Made by a program: the position numbers and the translations under genes. DNA of 64,000 nucleotides from Duganella sacchari (GTDB taxonomy: Bacteria; Pseudomonadota; Gammaproteobacteria; Burkholderiales; Burkholderiaceae_D). Within the stretch, counting starts at the first letter, position 1. Each line of letters starts with the position of its first letter. The notes below the pieces were generated by a model. That model was not told where the DNA came from and did not search any database. It saw nothing but the letters and a program-made list of their open reading frames with translations. Shown piece by piece: positions 1 through 8,412 of this stretch. The DNA lies in the NCBI RefSeq assembly GCF_900143065.1, contig NZ_FRCX01000006.1, positions 426,906 to 490,905 on the forward strand. Direction: 5' to 3'.

Positions 1-1
1 G

Positions 2-430
2 GGGGCGAAGAAGCTGTGGCAGCAGGCGACGCCGCAGGGCAGTACCCTGAACCACAATTATGTACAGTTGGTGGGCGGTATCGAGTCGGGGCCGCGGCCG
101 CACACGGATTCGCTCAAGCTGTGCCGCTATGCGGCGGTGATTTATCTGTCACCCGAGCCGATGGCGGCGGCGGGGACTTCGTTTTACCGGCTGCGCTATC
201 CGGACGGCACGCTGGGCGGCAATTACTGCAGCCCGCCGCATGCGAACCTGCGCGAGGCGCTGGGCGTGACCAGCCTGCCGCCGCAGGCCTGGCATGAAGA
301 ACTGCGCGTGGAAAACCGCTTCAACCGCATGCTGCTGTACCGGGCCAATCTGGTGCACTCGGCCAGCAGCTATTTTGGTTGCGACCACCACGACAAGCGC
401 ATGACGGCCGTGTTCTTCTGGATGGCGTAG
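2..430 (+). CDS. DUF6445-like / Fe(II)-2OG dioxygenase-like protein, C-terminal part (5' end outside window)
   Basis: The frame is open from base 2 with no start codon in view, so this is the last 142 codons of a longer gene. A PHTD motif (H-x-D) followed by a GTSFYR strand and a later NLVHSA histidine is the spacing expected of the iron ligands in a double-stranded beta-helix Fe(II)/2-oxoglutarate oxygenase. The GTSFYR and PHTDSLK segments resemble the DUF6445 family, often seen near tryptophan-halogenase and TonB-receptor genes. Substrate unknown. It converges on argH, whose stop lies 8 bases downstream. Family call is by recognition and moderately sure; catalytic activity is inference. Confidence 0.6.
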   Translation, partial: GAKKLWQQATPQGSTLNHNYVQLVGGIESGPRPHTDSLKLCRYAAVIYLSPEPMAAAGTSFYRLRYPDGTLGGNYCSPPHANLREALGVTSLPPQAWHEELRVENRFNRMLLYRANLVHSASSYFGCDHHDKRMTAVFFWMA

Positions 431-437
431 CTGTCGC

Positions 438-1835
438 TTAGCCGGCCAGCTGGGCGCGCACGCGGGCAATCGCCTGGCGCACCTGGTTGGGCGCGGTGCC
501 GCCCACGTGGTCGCGTGCGGCCACCGAGCCTTCCAGGGTCAGCACGGCAAACACGTCGTCCTCGATCAGCGTGGAGAACGCGCGCAGCTGTTCCAGCGAC
601 ATCTCGGCCAGGTCGATCTTGAGGTCGTCGCAGGCGCGTACGGCGTGCGCCACGGCTTCGTGGGCATCGCGGAATGGCAGGCCTTTCTTGACCAGGTAGT
701 CGGCCAGGTCGGTGGCGGTGGCATAGCCTTGCAGTGCGGCTGCGCGCATGGCGTCCGGCTTGACGCTGATGCCGCCGGCCATGTCGGCAAAGATGCGCAG
801 CGTGTCGACCACGGTGTCGACGGTGTCGAACAGCGGTTCCTTGTCTTCCTGGTTGTCCTTGTTGTAGGCCAGCGGCTGGCCTTTCATCAGGGTCAGCAGA
901 CCCATTAAATGGCCGTAGACACGGCCGGTCTTGCCGCGCGCCAGTTCCGGCACGTCCGGGTTTTTCTTTTGCGGCATGATCGACGAGCCGGTGCAGAAGC
1001 GGTCGGCAATGTCGATGAAGCCCACGCGTGGGCTCATCCAGATGATCAGCTCTTCCGACATGCGCGACACGTGGGTCATGATCAGCGAGGCGGCGGCGGT
1101 GAATTCAATTGCGAAGTCGCGGTCGGAGACGGCGTCCAGCGAGTTGTGGCAGACGTCGTCGAAGCCCAGCGTCTTGGCTACGCGCACGCGGTCGATCGGG
1201 AAAGTGGTGCCGGCCAGCGCGGCAGCGCCCAGCGGCAGGCGGTTGACGCGCTTGCGCGCATCGGCCATGCGCTCGGCGTCGCGGCCGAACATTTCAACAT
1301 AGGCCAGCATGTGGTGGCCGAAGGTGATCGGCTGCGCCACTTGCATGTGGGTGAAGCCGGGCAGGATGGTGTCGGCGTTCTTTTCGGCCAGGTCGGTCAG
1401 TGCGCTGCGCAGGGCGTTCAGCAGCTGCAGCACGTCGTCGATGGCGGCGCGCACGTAGAGGCGGATGTCGGTCGCTACCTGGTCGTTGCGCGAACGGCCC
1501 GTGTGCAGGCGCTTGCCGGCGTCGCCCACCAGTTCGGTGAGGCGTTTTTCAATATTCAGGTGGACGTCTTCCAGGTCCAGCAGCCATTCAAACTGGCCGG
1601 CCTCGATTTCGGCGCTGATCTGCGCCATGCCGCGCTCGATCTCGGCGCGGTCGTGGGCGCTGATGATGCCCTGGGCGGCCAGCATTTCAGCGTGGGCCAG
1701 CGAGCCCTGGATGTCGGCCTTGGCCAGGCGCTTGTCGAAGAATACCGAGGCGGTGTAGCGTTTGACGAGGTCCGAGACGGGTTCGTTGAAGCGGGCCGAC
1801 CAGGCTTCGGCCTTTTTGGAAAGTTGTGCAGTCAT
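438..1835 (-). CDS. argH: Argininosuccinate lyase
   Basis: Cleaves argininosuccinate to arginine and fumarate, the last step of arginine synthesis, as a cytosolic homotetramer. The 465-residue product is of normal family length and has the fumarase/lyase superfamily signature [12 protein letters not shown] around residues 283-294, whose serine loop is catalytic, plus the TGRSRNDQ block near residue 112. The ATG at 1835 is preferred over an in-frame TTG two codons upstream. The gene is divergent from a GNAT gene. It is the only arginine-biosynthesis gene seen, and its closeness to the cyanophycin-type locus (which would release arginine) may be chance. Confidence 0.96.
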   Translation of the reverse strand: MTAQLSKKAEAWSARFNEPVSDLVKRYTASVFFDKRLAKADIQGSLAHAEMLAAQGIISAHDRAEIERGMAQISAEIEAGQFEWLLDLEDVHLNIEKRLTELVGDAGKRLHTGRSRNDQVATDIRLYVRAAIDDVLQLLNALRSALTDLAEKNADTILPGFTHMQVAQPITFGHHMLAYVEMFGRDAERMADARKRVNRLPLGAAALAGTTFPIDRVRVAKTLGFDDVCHNSLDAVSDRDFAIEFTAAASLIMTHVSRMSEELIIWMSPRVGFIDIADRFCTGSSIMPQKKNPDVPELARGKTGRVYGHLMGLLTLMKGQPLAYNKDNQEDKEPLFDTVDTVVDTLRIFADMAGGISVKPDAMRAAALQGYATATDLADYLVKKGLPFRDAHEAVAHAVRACDDLKIDLAEMSLEQLRAFSTLIEDDVFAVLTLEGSVAARDHVGGTAPNQVRQAIARVRAQLAG

Positions 1836-1863
1836 AGTCAAATGTAGGAAGTGCGCGTAGGAT

Positions 1864-1893
1864 CAGCTGCTGATTATAAACCGTCAGCTGCTG
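1864..1893. promoter_or_regulatory. Direct repeat CAGCTGCTG x2, argH/GNAT intergenic
   Basis: Two exact copies of CAGCTGCTG lie at 1864-1872 and 1885-1893, 21 bp apart, which is two helical turns. They are in the short divergent promoter region between argH and the GNAT gene. They do not match the ArgR box. A binding site for an unknown regulator is inference. Confidence 0.25.
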
Positions 1894-1908
1894 CAAAATC
1901 CGTCAACC

Positions 1909-1920
1909 TTGTCTAGACAA
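1909..1920. promoter_or_regulatory. 12-bp perfect palindrome TTGTCTAGACAA
   Basis: A perfect 12-bp palindrome ends two bases before a GTG and eleven before the ATG of the GNAT gene, an operator-like position. No regulator can be assigned. Confidence 0.3.
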
Positions 1921-1931
1921 CCGTGGAAAAC

Positions 1932-2357
1932 ATGAGCATTCTGCGCATTACTACCGATAAAGCGGCACTCGACTTGCCGATGATTCATCAGTTTCTGAGC
2001 GAACGCTCCACCTGGGCCATCGGCATTCCGCTGGCGCTGGTGGAGCGGGCCATCGACAATTCGCTGTGTTTTGGCGCTTATCTGGATGGCCGGCAGGTGG
2101 GTTTTGCACGGGTGACCACGGATTACGCCACGTTTGCCTATCTGGCCGATGTGTTTGTGCTGGAGCCGGAGCGTGGCAAGGGTTATAGCAAGCAGCTGGT
2201 GGAGGCGGTTTTGTCGCACGCTGACTTGCAGGGGCTGCGCCGCTTCATGCTGGCCACCAGCGATGCCCATGAACTGTACACGCGCTACGGTTTCACTCCG
2301 CCGGCCCGCCCGGCCACGCTGATGGAGCGTTATTTTCCGAATATTTATGCGAATTGA
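1932..2357 (+). CDS. GNAT family N-acetyltransferase
   Basis: A single-domain acetyl-CoA-dependent acyltransferase of about 141 residues. The core reads VFVLEPERGKGYSKQLVEAVL, whose RGKG loop is the pyrophosphate-binding motif A, followed by the RRFMLATSDAHELYTRYGF motif B region typical of small GNATs. The ATG at 1932 has a GGAA ribosome-binding site close upstream; a GTG at 1923 is an in-frame alternative adding three residues. The 3' end overlaps the convergent small gene on the other strand by about 65 bases. Substrate unknown. Confidence 0.8.
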   Translation: MSILRITTDKAALDLPMIHQFLSERSTWAIGIPLALVERAIDNSLCFGAYLDGRQVGFARVTTDYATFAYLADVFVLEPERGKGYSKQLVEAVLSHADLQGLRRFMLATSDAHELYTRYGFTPPARPATLMERYFPNIYAN

Positions 2358-2532
2358 TGATCGCCGGCAGGCTGGCTGCATCGGCTAGCCAGCGTGCGTA
2401 TTCGTCGCGGCTCATGCCCAAGAATTCGTGCAGTGATTGGCGGCCGGGATTTGCGTGCCATTGATCGATGAAATCATCAATCTCTTCGGGGGCAGTCTCG
2501 CGGGACAGGCATTTCTGGATGAAATTAGACAT
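2293..2532 (-). CDS. Small acidic protein, candidate immunity/antitoxin partner of the upstream E3-like toxin
   Basis: A 79-residue acidic protein. The pattern EEIDDFIDQWH, then LHEFLGMSRDEYARWL, then an IINSHK end, is one I recognise from small proteins often encoded beside toxins, but I cannot name a characterised family. The ATG at 2532 overlaps the toxin stop by 8 bases and has a good AAGGA site 8 bases upstream, so translation is probably coupled. The last ~65 bases overlap the convergent GNAT gene, and the C-terminal tail (SENNAPSAWPGGPAE) looks non-conserved. It does not resemble the classical colicin E3 immunity protein. Antitoxin role is inferred from pairing. Confidence 0.55.
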   Translation of the reverse strand: MSNFIQKCLSRETAPEEIDDFIDQWHANPGRQSLHEFLGMSRDEYARWLADAASLPAIINSHKYSENNAPSAWPGGPAE

Positions 2533-2782
2533 CGATTTTCCTTCCGGCGACGGCGTTTTTGATGAGCGTACCTGTCACGGCATCGATCACGCCAAGGTGG
2601 CGACCGCGTTGATTGAATACTTCGATTTCGCCGTGGGTCCAGTTCCACGTATATAGTTTAGTGCTATCTCTGGAAATCCAGGGTTTTTCGCCGTTGCGTG
2701 CGCCAAGGTAGACGCACTGCTCCAGATAGGATGGCTTCGGAATCGGTATGGGTGCCAAGACAATTCCCCGTGGCGTCGGCAA
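2525..2782 (-). CDS. Colicin E3-type ribonuclease domain, stand-alone
   Basis: An 85-residue protein whose C-terminal half aligns by eye to the 16S rRNA-cleaving domain of colicin E3: LYTWNWTHGEIEVF followed by GRHLGVIDAVTG and a GRKI end. Mapping the known E3 active site (Asp510, His513, Glu515, Glu517, Arg545) gives Asn47, His50, Glu52, Glu54 and Arg81, so four of five residues are kept and the aspartate is asparagine. The start is uncertain: TTG at 2782 is the first candidate, and the frame is open back to the yfcC stop codon, which is in the same frame. No translocation or receptor domain is attached. It could be an orphan toxin module left from a larger polymorphic toxin. Confidence 0.6.
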   Translation of the reverse strand: MPTPRGIVLAPIPIPKPSYLEQCVYLGARNGEKPWISRDSTKLYTWNWTHGEIEVFNQRGRHLGVIDAVTGTLIKNAVAGRKIDV

Positions 2783-2827
2783 GGGGCCTAACTTAGCACT
2801 CCAGTTTTTGTTATCCCTTGAGCTGGC

Positions 2828-4237
2828 TCATTGCCAGTTCATCAGGCACGGCGGAACCAGCAGCGCCAGTGCCAGCACGGCGTAGATCAGCTGCAAGGGG
2901 ATCATCCATTTGGCCCAGGTGATCCACGGGATGCGCGCCAGTGCCAGCACGCCGACCGTGATGCCGGACGTCGGTATCATCGGCGTGGTGAACTCGCCGA
3001 ACTGGAACGCCAGAATCGCGGTCTGCCGCGTCACGCCGACCAGGTCGGCCAGCGGCGCCATGATGGGCATGGTCAGCGCGGCCTGGCCGCTGCCCGAGTG
3101 GATGAAGAAGTTGATCACGGTCTGGATGCCAAACATCTTCCACGCCGCGAACACCGGATGCACCGACTGCACCAGCGGCATCAGCGTATGCAGCATGGTG
3201 TCGATGATGTGCGCATCGCGCGCCAGCACCAGCGTGCCGCGCGCCAGCGCAATCACCAGCGCCGTGCCGACCAGGTCGCGCGCGCCCTGCATGAAGCCTT
3301 CCACGATCTGGCTCGAATCAAGCCGCCCGACCAGACCGATCACGATGGCCATGCTCAGGAACAGCGCTGCAATTTCGTCGATATACCAGTCGTAGTGCAC
3401 CACGCCGCCCACCATGACCACCAGCGAACCGGCGAAAATCCACAACACCAGCTTGTGGCGCGCGGTCATGCCGTGGAAGTCGCTGGCTGCGCCTTTCGGC
3501 AAGTCCTTGCGCTTTTCCAGGTCCAGCGCGTAGGTCGGGCTGAGCTGCGGATTTTTCTTCACGCGCGCCGCGTACCACATCAGGAACAGCACCGTGACTG
3601 TGGTGGCGATACACCACACGATGAGGCGGTAGCCCCAGCCGGAAAACACCGGCACGCCCGCAATGCCCTGGGCGATGCCGACGTTGAACGGATTCAGGAA
3701 CGCCGCTGAAAAGCCTACCTGCGAGCCGAGGAAAGGAATCGATACGCCGACCACCGTGTCATAGCCCAGCGCCAGCGCCAGCGGCACGAAAATCAATATA
3801 AACGGTATGGCTTCTTCATTCATGCCGAAGGTGGCACCGCCGATCGAGAACATGGTGACAAACACCGGGATCAGCGCCTTCTGGATGAACGCCGAACTCT
3901 CATGCGCCTTGGCCAGCGACTTGATCATCGAGTCGATCGCCTCGGTCTTCTGCAGCACGGCAAACGCGCCGCCCACGATCAGCACGAAGCCGATGATCTG
4001 CGCCGCTTCGACAAAGCCCTTGATCGGCGCCTTGAGCAGCGCCACCAGGCCTTGCGGCGCGCTTTCGATGTAGTGGAAGCTGTCCGGATTGATCAGCTGC
4101 TTGCCGTTGACCAGATGCGTGTCGTACTTGCCGCCCGGGACCAGCCACGTGGCGGCCGCAATCAGCGCCAGGATGATGAACAGCAGGACAAAGGTGTGCG
4201 GCAGTTTGAATTTTTTGGTGGTCGTCATTGTCATCAT
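2828..4237 (-). CDS. YfcC family (DcuC/ArcD superfamily) inner-membrane permease
   Basis: A 469-residue polytopic membrane protein with about a dozen hydrophobic segments and a cytosolic linker near residues 225-250. Sequence blocks such as GGATFGMNEEAIPF and SIPFLGSQVGFSAAFLNPFNVG are typical of the YfcC branch of the C4-dicarboxylate anaerobic carrier / arginine-ornithine antiporter superfamily. Its ATG overlaps the stop of the upstream zinc-hydrolase gene (ATGA), so the two are translationally coupled. That pairing suggests it imports the hydrolase's substrate, here proposed to be the Asp-Arg dipeptide from cyanophycin; that assignment is inference. Confidence 0.8.
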   Translation of the reverse strand: MMTMTTTKKFKLPHTFVLLFIILALIAAATWLVPGGKYDTHLVNGKQLINPDSFHYIESAPQGLVALLKAPIKGFVEAAQIIGFVLIVGGAFAVLQKTEAIDSMIKSLAKAHESSAFIQKALIPVFVTMFSIGGATFGMNEEAIPFILIFVPLALALGYDTVVGVSIPFLGSQVGFSAAFLNPFNVGIAQGIAGVPVFSGWGYRLIVWCIATTVTVLFLMWYAARVKKNPQLSPTYALDLEKRKDLPKGAASDFHGMTARHKLVLWIFAGSLVVMVGGVVHYDWYIDEIAALFLSMAIVIGLVGRLDSSQIVEGFMQGARDLVGTALVIALARGTLVLARDAHIIDTMLHTLMPLVQSVHPVFAAWKMFGIQTVINFFIHSGSGQAALTMPIMAPLADLVGVTRQTAILAFQFGEFTTPMIPTSGITVGVLALARIPWITWAKWMIPLQLIYAVLALALLVPPCLMNWQ

Positions 4238-5373
4238 GCGCTCAGCAGGTCGCCTTCACGATAGGCCTTGGCGCTGGCGACTTTGCCAACGTTCATGCCG
4301 CGTATCACATGACGATGCGCGCTGCGCGCAAAGAACACGCCGTCCACCGTGGCGCGTACCACCGTGGTGTCGCCGCTCACCGGATCGATGAGGTCTGCAA
4401 TCGCATCGCCGGCCACCACGCGTGCACCGAGTTCGCGCGTGTACACCAGGATGCCCGCATGCGGCGCATACAACGGTTCGACGCCTTCCAGCGGCGTGGC
4501 CGCGCACAGCGGTTCCGGCAGCACCGCTGCTGCGGCCTGCGCTGTGGCGTCGTCGGCATGCAGCAGGCCTTGCAGCGTCAGGAACTGCAGCAGGCCCGCT
4601 GCGTCCTTGCGTGCCAGATCGTAGCTGACTTCCATCTCGCCGCGCAGCTCTACCGTGGTGGACAGGCAGGCAGCTGGAATCGGGAACTGGTGCTCGAAGT
4701 GTTTGTCGAGGTCCCACCACAGGCGGCTGCATGCTTCGTCAAACGGTTCGCCGCCCGCCTCATAGGCCAGCAGCGTCGCGTGCGAACCCATGATCGCTGA
4801 CAGCGGCGCGATGCCTTCGGCCAGCGGCGTGCCGGCGTAGATGTGCAGCACGGCTTCGTTATCGCAGTGCAGATCGAGCACGATGTCGGCGTCGATGGCC
4901 AGCGTCATCAGGGTTTTCTTGAGCGTTTCCGCATCGGTGGCCGGCTGCCACGCGGCGATCGAGGCGCGCGCATGTTCGCGGATCAGCGCCACGTTGCCCG
5001 CCGCATCGGCGCCCAGTTTGCCCGCCAGCGATTTTTTCAGGTCGCCCGCCACGTGCTTGTAGGCGCGGTTGAAATTCACGCCCGTGGTCAGGTCGAAGCG
5101 GCCAAACGCGGCGCCGTGGATGGCCTGCGCCAGCCCGATCGGATTGGCGGCCGGCACCAGGATGATTTCGCCGCTGATCTTGCCGGCCGCTTCCAGCGCC
5201 GTCAGCTCCTTGCGCAGGAACTGCGACACCAGCATGCCCGGCACTTCGTCCGCATGCAGCGAACCCTGGATATACACTTTTTTGCCGCTGCCCGGCGTAC
5301 CGAAATGGAAACTGGTCAGCGTGTACGCGGCATTCGCGTGGGGGCCGGAGAGGGGATGTTGATGTACTTGCAT
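4234..5373 (-). CDS. cphZ: M14-type succinylglutamate desuccinylase/aspartoacylase-family zinc hydrolase, probable cyanophycin dipeptide hydrolase
   Basis: A 379-residue cytosolic protein without a signal peptide. GSLHADE gives the zinc ligands His40 and Glu43, and VLDLHCDNE gives the third ligand, His169; GVNFNRAY near residue 100 matches the substrate-binding Asn-Arg block of the family. Known relatives include AstE, aspartoacylase and CphZ/AotO, which hydrolyses beta-Asp-Arg. No ast catabolic genes are near, whereas two cyanophycinase genes are divergently transcribed just beyond, so CphZ is the best reading. The symbol is tentative. It is the first gene of an operon with the YfcC permease. 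Confidence 0.65.
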   Translation of the reverse strand: MQVHQHPLSGPHANAAYTLTSFHFGTPGSGKKVYIQGSLHADEVPGMLVSQFLRKELTALEAAGKISGEIILVPAANPIGLAQAIHGAAFGRFDLTTGVNFNRAYKHVAGDLKKSLAGKLGADAAGNVALIREHARASIAAWQPATDAETLKKTLMTLAIDADIVLDLHCDNEAVLHIYAGTPLAEGIAPLSAIMGSHATLLAYEAGGEPFDEACSRLWWDLDKHFEHQFPIPAACLSTTVELRGEMEVSYDLARKDAAGLLQFLTLQGLLHADDATAQAAAAVLPEPLCAATPLEGVEPLYAPHAGILVYTRELGARVVAGDAIADLIDPVSGDTTVVRATVDGVFFARSAHRHVIRGMNVGKVASAKAYREGDLLSA

Positions 5374-5489
5374 GGCGTTGTCAGCGTGTTATCAGCGTAT
5401 TAAATGAAGGATTGAGTATGTAGCACTATTTTCACAAAGTAAATCAGCTAGCCGACAAAGCAAGGGTGCTTTCTTGAGTTTTTGGCTAC

Positions 5490-5503
5490 AACTGCGTACA
5501 GTT
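5490..5503. promoter_or_regulatory. Palindrome in the divergent cphZ / TonB-receptor promoter region
   Basis: AACTGCGTACAGTT is an inverted repeat (AACTG-CGTA-CAGTT) inside the 173-bp region between the divergent hydrolase and receptor genes. It is well placed to be an operator for a common regulator. No regulator gene lies next to it. The rest of the gap is comparatively AT-rich. Confidence 0.35.
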
Positions 5504-5546
5504 AGTTTAAATGAATTATTTATATAACGAATATCGGGGAGTGAAT

Positions 5547-8312
5547 ATGACAGCACGGAAAACGATGATGGCGCGCGCGGTACAGCTGGCGCTGGGCGTG
5601 GGGGCCGTGGCCGGCGTCATTAGTCAGGCTAGCGCGCAGGCGGGCGCGCAGGACGCCGCGCCCGCCGCTGCACCGGCACCGGCACCGGCACCGGCACCGA
5701 TGGCGCGCGTGGAAATCACCGGCTCGGCCATCAAGCGCATCGAAGCGGAAACCGCGCTGCCCGTGCAAGTCATCACGCGCGAGGAAATCGACAAGGTCGG
5801 CGTCACTACTGCCTCGGAAATCCTGGCGCGCCTGTCGGCCAACGTCGGCGGCCTGACCGACGCCGCCAGCATCACCGACGGCAAGGACCAGCGCGGCTTC
5901 AACAGCGCCAACCTGCGCGGCATCGGCACCTCGTCGACGCTGGTGCTGCTCAATGGCCGCCGCATGGCCAACTTTGCCTCGCCCGGCGACGACAGCGGCG
6001 TGGACCTCAACAACATCCCGGCGGCCGCCATCCAGCGCGTGGAAGTGCTGCTGGACGGCGCCTCGGCGCTGTACGGCACCGACGCCATCGGCGGCGTGAT
6101 CAACTTCATCACGCGCAAGGATTTCCAGGGCGTGGAACTGAACGTCTATGGCCTCAAGACCAAGGAGGGCGGCGCCGGCAAGCGCACCGCCAGCATCAGC
6201 GCCGGCCATGGCGACATCAGCAAGGATGGCTACAATGTGTTTGCGGTGTTGGATCTGCAGCGCACCGACGCGCTGAGCACCTCGCAGCGCAGCTTCATCA
6301 ACGATCTGCGCATCCCCGAGCGCCTGCCGCACCTGCTGTCGGGCTATACCTCGCCGGCCAATATCCGTCTGAGCGGCGACCAGCGCGACTACCTGGCCGC
6401 GCATGGCTTCACCATCAACGGCAAGCCGATCACCAGCAACATCATCAACCCGTCGGTGCCGAACTGCGCGCCGCCCGCCAATCTGTACCTGCCGGCCGGC
6501 ACCGGCGGCGTCAATGGCTGCACCTACAACTACATGGGCGACACCGAGCTGTATCCGAAGTCGGACAAGGCCAATTTCCTGTCGCGCGGCGTGCTGCAGC
6601 TCAATCCCGACAACCAGCTGTACGCCGAGGTGGCGCTGAGCCGCTCCAAGACCTGGTACGCGGCATCGTCGGCACGCGTGCGCGCCTATGTCGACCATTC
6701 GGTGATCCCGGCGCTGGCCGGCTACGACCTGGGCTCGGACGAGGCGGGCGGCGACGGCGAAGTGGAACTGCGCATCCGCCTCAACGAAGCGGGCCGCCGC
6801 ACCTCGGAGCTGACCAGCGAAAGCCAGCGCTATGTGCTGGGCCTGACCGGCAGCCGCAATGGCTGGGACTATGACGTCGCGCTGAACCACAGCGTCAACG
6901 TGATCCGCGACCGCGACACCCACGGCTACCTGCTGTACAACGAGCTGGTCAAAGGCATCACCGATGGCCTGGTCAATCCGTTTGGCCCGTCCAGCGCGGC
7001 CGGCCTCAAACTCATCGACAGCCTGCAGGTCAACGACGAGGTGCGCCACGCGCGCGGCACCATGGATTCGGTGGACTTCAAGATTTCGCACGCGGTCGGC
7101 ACGCTGGCCGGCGGCGACGCCGCGATGGCGGTGGGCGGCGAGGTGCGCCGCGAGAAGACCGACTACAACCCGTCGGCCCTGCTCATGAGCGACAACATCA
7201 ACAACGACGCCGCGCCCGAAGGCGGCCAGTCCACCAGCTACGGCCGCAACATCCAGGCCGTGTACGGCGAGCTGCTGCTGCCGTTCACCAAGCAATGGGA
7301 AGCGCAGCTGTCGGCGCGCTACGACCATTACCAGGTGGTGGGCGGCGCCGCCAGCCCGAAAGTGGGCGTGAGCTATATGCCGACCAAGACCATGCTGTTC
7401 CGCGCCTCGGCCGGACGCGGCTTCCGCGCGCCGTCGATGACCGATCTGTATCGCCCGATGCAGGTCAGCGCCACCGCCACCTTGCCGGACCCGGTCTACT
7501 GCGCCACGGTGGACAACAACTACGCCGACTGCGCCAACGCGTGGGAAACCCACCGCCATTCCAATCCCAACCTGAAGCCGGAGCACAGCCGCCAGTTCTC
7601 GCTGGGCATGGTGCTGCAGCCTAGCAAACAGGTGATGCTGTCGCTGGACTACTGGAACATCAAGCGCACCGACCTGATTGCGGAAGTCGGCGATGACATC
7701 GTGCTGGCCAATCCGGCCAAATACGGCAACCTGGTGCACCGCGACGAAGACGGCTATATCGACTACATCGATATGTACAAGGAAAACCGCGGCGCGCAGA
7801 AGGCCGCCGGCCTCGATCTGACCATCGACTACCGTGGCGTGCAGACCTTTGCGGGCCGCTTTGGCGGCCGCCTGTCCGGCACCTATGTGACCGACTCCAA
7901 GATCCAGAACGAGCCGGGCGACGCCTATGTCAGCAACCTGGCACGCTTTGTCACCGACGGCGTAGTGCAGCGCTGGCGCCATACCATCACGCTGGACTGG
8001 GACAACGGCCCGTTCGCGGCCAGCCTGTCCAACACCTATTCGAGCGGCTATCAAGACCAGAACTCGGCCATCAACACCGATGACGGCAGCGTGGTGGCGG
8101 CCAACCGCGTAAAAGCCTATTCGCTGTGGGATGTGAGCGGCTCGTGGCAGGCCAGCAAGGCGCTCAAGCTGCGCGTCGGCATCCAGAACCTGCTCGACAC
8201 GGCGCCGCCATTCTCGAATCAGGCCTATCATTTCATCTCGGGCTATGATCCTACCTATACCGACGTGCGTGGCCGTCGTTTCTTCGCGAATGTAAATTAC
8301 GCATTCAAGTAA
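5547..8312 (+). CDS. TonB-dependent outer-membrane receptor
   Basis: A 921-residue receptor for energised uptake across the outer membrane. It has a signal peptide ending near ...VISQASA, an Ala/Pro repeat linker (APAPAPAPAP), then a plug domain beginning RVEITGSAIKR with LRGIGTSSTLVLLNGRR and VEVLLDGASALYGTDAIGGV. A long beta-barrel follows, ending in ANVNYAFK with the C-terminal aromatic expected for BAM assembly. The ATG at 5547 is chosen because GGGGAG precedes it; an ATG at 5511 in frame would spoil the signal peptide. Divergent from cphZ-yfcC and followed by two exported cyanophycinases, so cyanophycin oligomers or Asp-Arg dipeptides are the suggested ligand. Confidence 0.92.
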   Translation: MTARKTMMARAVQLALGVGAVAGVISQASAQAGAQDAAPAAAPAPAPAPAPMARVEITGSAIKRIEAETALPVQVITREEIDKVGVTTASEILARLSANVGGLTDAASITDGKDQRGFNSANLRGIGTSSTLVLLNGRRMANFASPGDDSGVDLNNIPAAAIQRVEVLLDGASALYGTDAIGGVINFITRKDFQGVELNVYGLKTKEGGAGKRTASISAGHGDISKDGYNVFAVLDLQRTDALSTSQRSFINDLRIPERLPHLLSGYTSPANIRLSGDQRDYLAAHGFTINGKPITSNIINPSVPNCAPPANLYLPAGTGGVNGCTYNYMGDTELYPKSDKANFLSRGVLQLNPDNQLYAEVALSRSKTWYAASSARVRAYVDHSVIPALAGYDLGSDEAGGDGEVELRIRLNEAGRRTSELTSESQRYVLGLTGSRNGWDYDVALNHSVNVIRDRDTHGYLLYNELVKGITDGLVNPFGPSSAAGLKLIDSLQVNDEVRHARGTMDSVDFKISHAVGTLAGGDAAMAVGGEVRREKTDYNPSALLMSDNINNDAAPEGGQSTSYGRNIQAVYGELLLPFTKQWEAQLSARYDHYQVVGGAASPKVGVSYMPTKTMLFRASAGRGFRAPSMTDLYRPMQVSATATLPDPVYCATVDNNYADCANAWETHRHSNPNLKPEHSRQFSLGMVLQPSKQVMLSLDYWNIKRTDLIAEVGDDIVLANPAKYGNLVHRDEDGYIDYIDMYKENRGAQKAAGLDLTIDYRGVQTFAGRFGGRLSGTYVTDSKIQNEPGDAYVSNLARFVTDGVVQRWRHTITLDWDNGPFAASLSNTYSSGYQDQNSAINTDDGSVVAANRVKAYSLWDVSGSWQASKALKLRVGIQNLLDTAPPFSNQAYHFISGYDPTYTDVRGRRFFANVNYAFK

Positions 8313-8366
8313 TGCGTTTTTAAGCAATAGCTTGGTATCATCTGGCAGTAATCAAGCAGTAACGTA

Positions 8367-8397
8367 CGGCGCCCGGCGACAGCCCGGCGCCGGTTTT
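8367..8397 (+). terminator. GC-rich hairpin followed by a short T-run between receptor and first cyanophycinase
   Basis: CGGCGCC (8367-8373) pairs with GGCGCCG (8386-8392), followed by GTTTT. The T-run is short, so this is more likely a partial terminator or an RNA-processing hairpin that sets lower expression of downstream genes than a full stop. Confidence 0.45.
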
Positions 8398-8412
8398 CAT
8401 CGGAAGGGCAAC

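Noticed and set aside
438..1835. argH as part of the cyanophycin locus
   Set aside because: Separated by the GNAT and toxin pair and divergent in context; a biosynthetic gene is not expected in a catabolic unit.
4234..5373. AstE (succinylglutamate desuccinylase) as the identity of the M14 gene
   Set aside because: No astA, astB, astC or astD nearby, product longer than AstE, and cyanophycinases are adjacent; CphZ-like is a better fit, though not proved.
5520..8327. A 935-codon minus-strand frame opposite the TonB receptor
   Set aside because: Mirror of receptor codons, rich in His, Val, Ala and Arg, with no domain.
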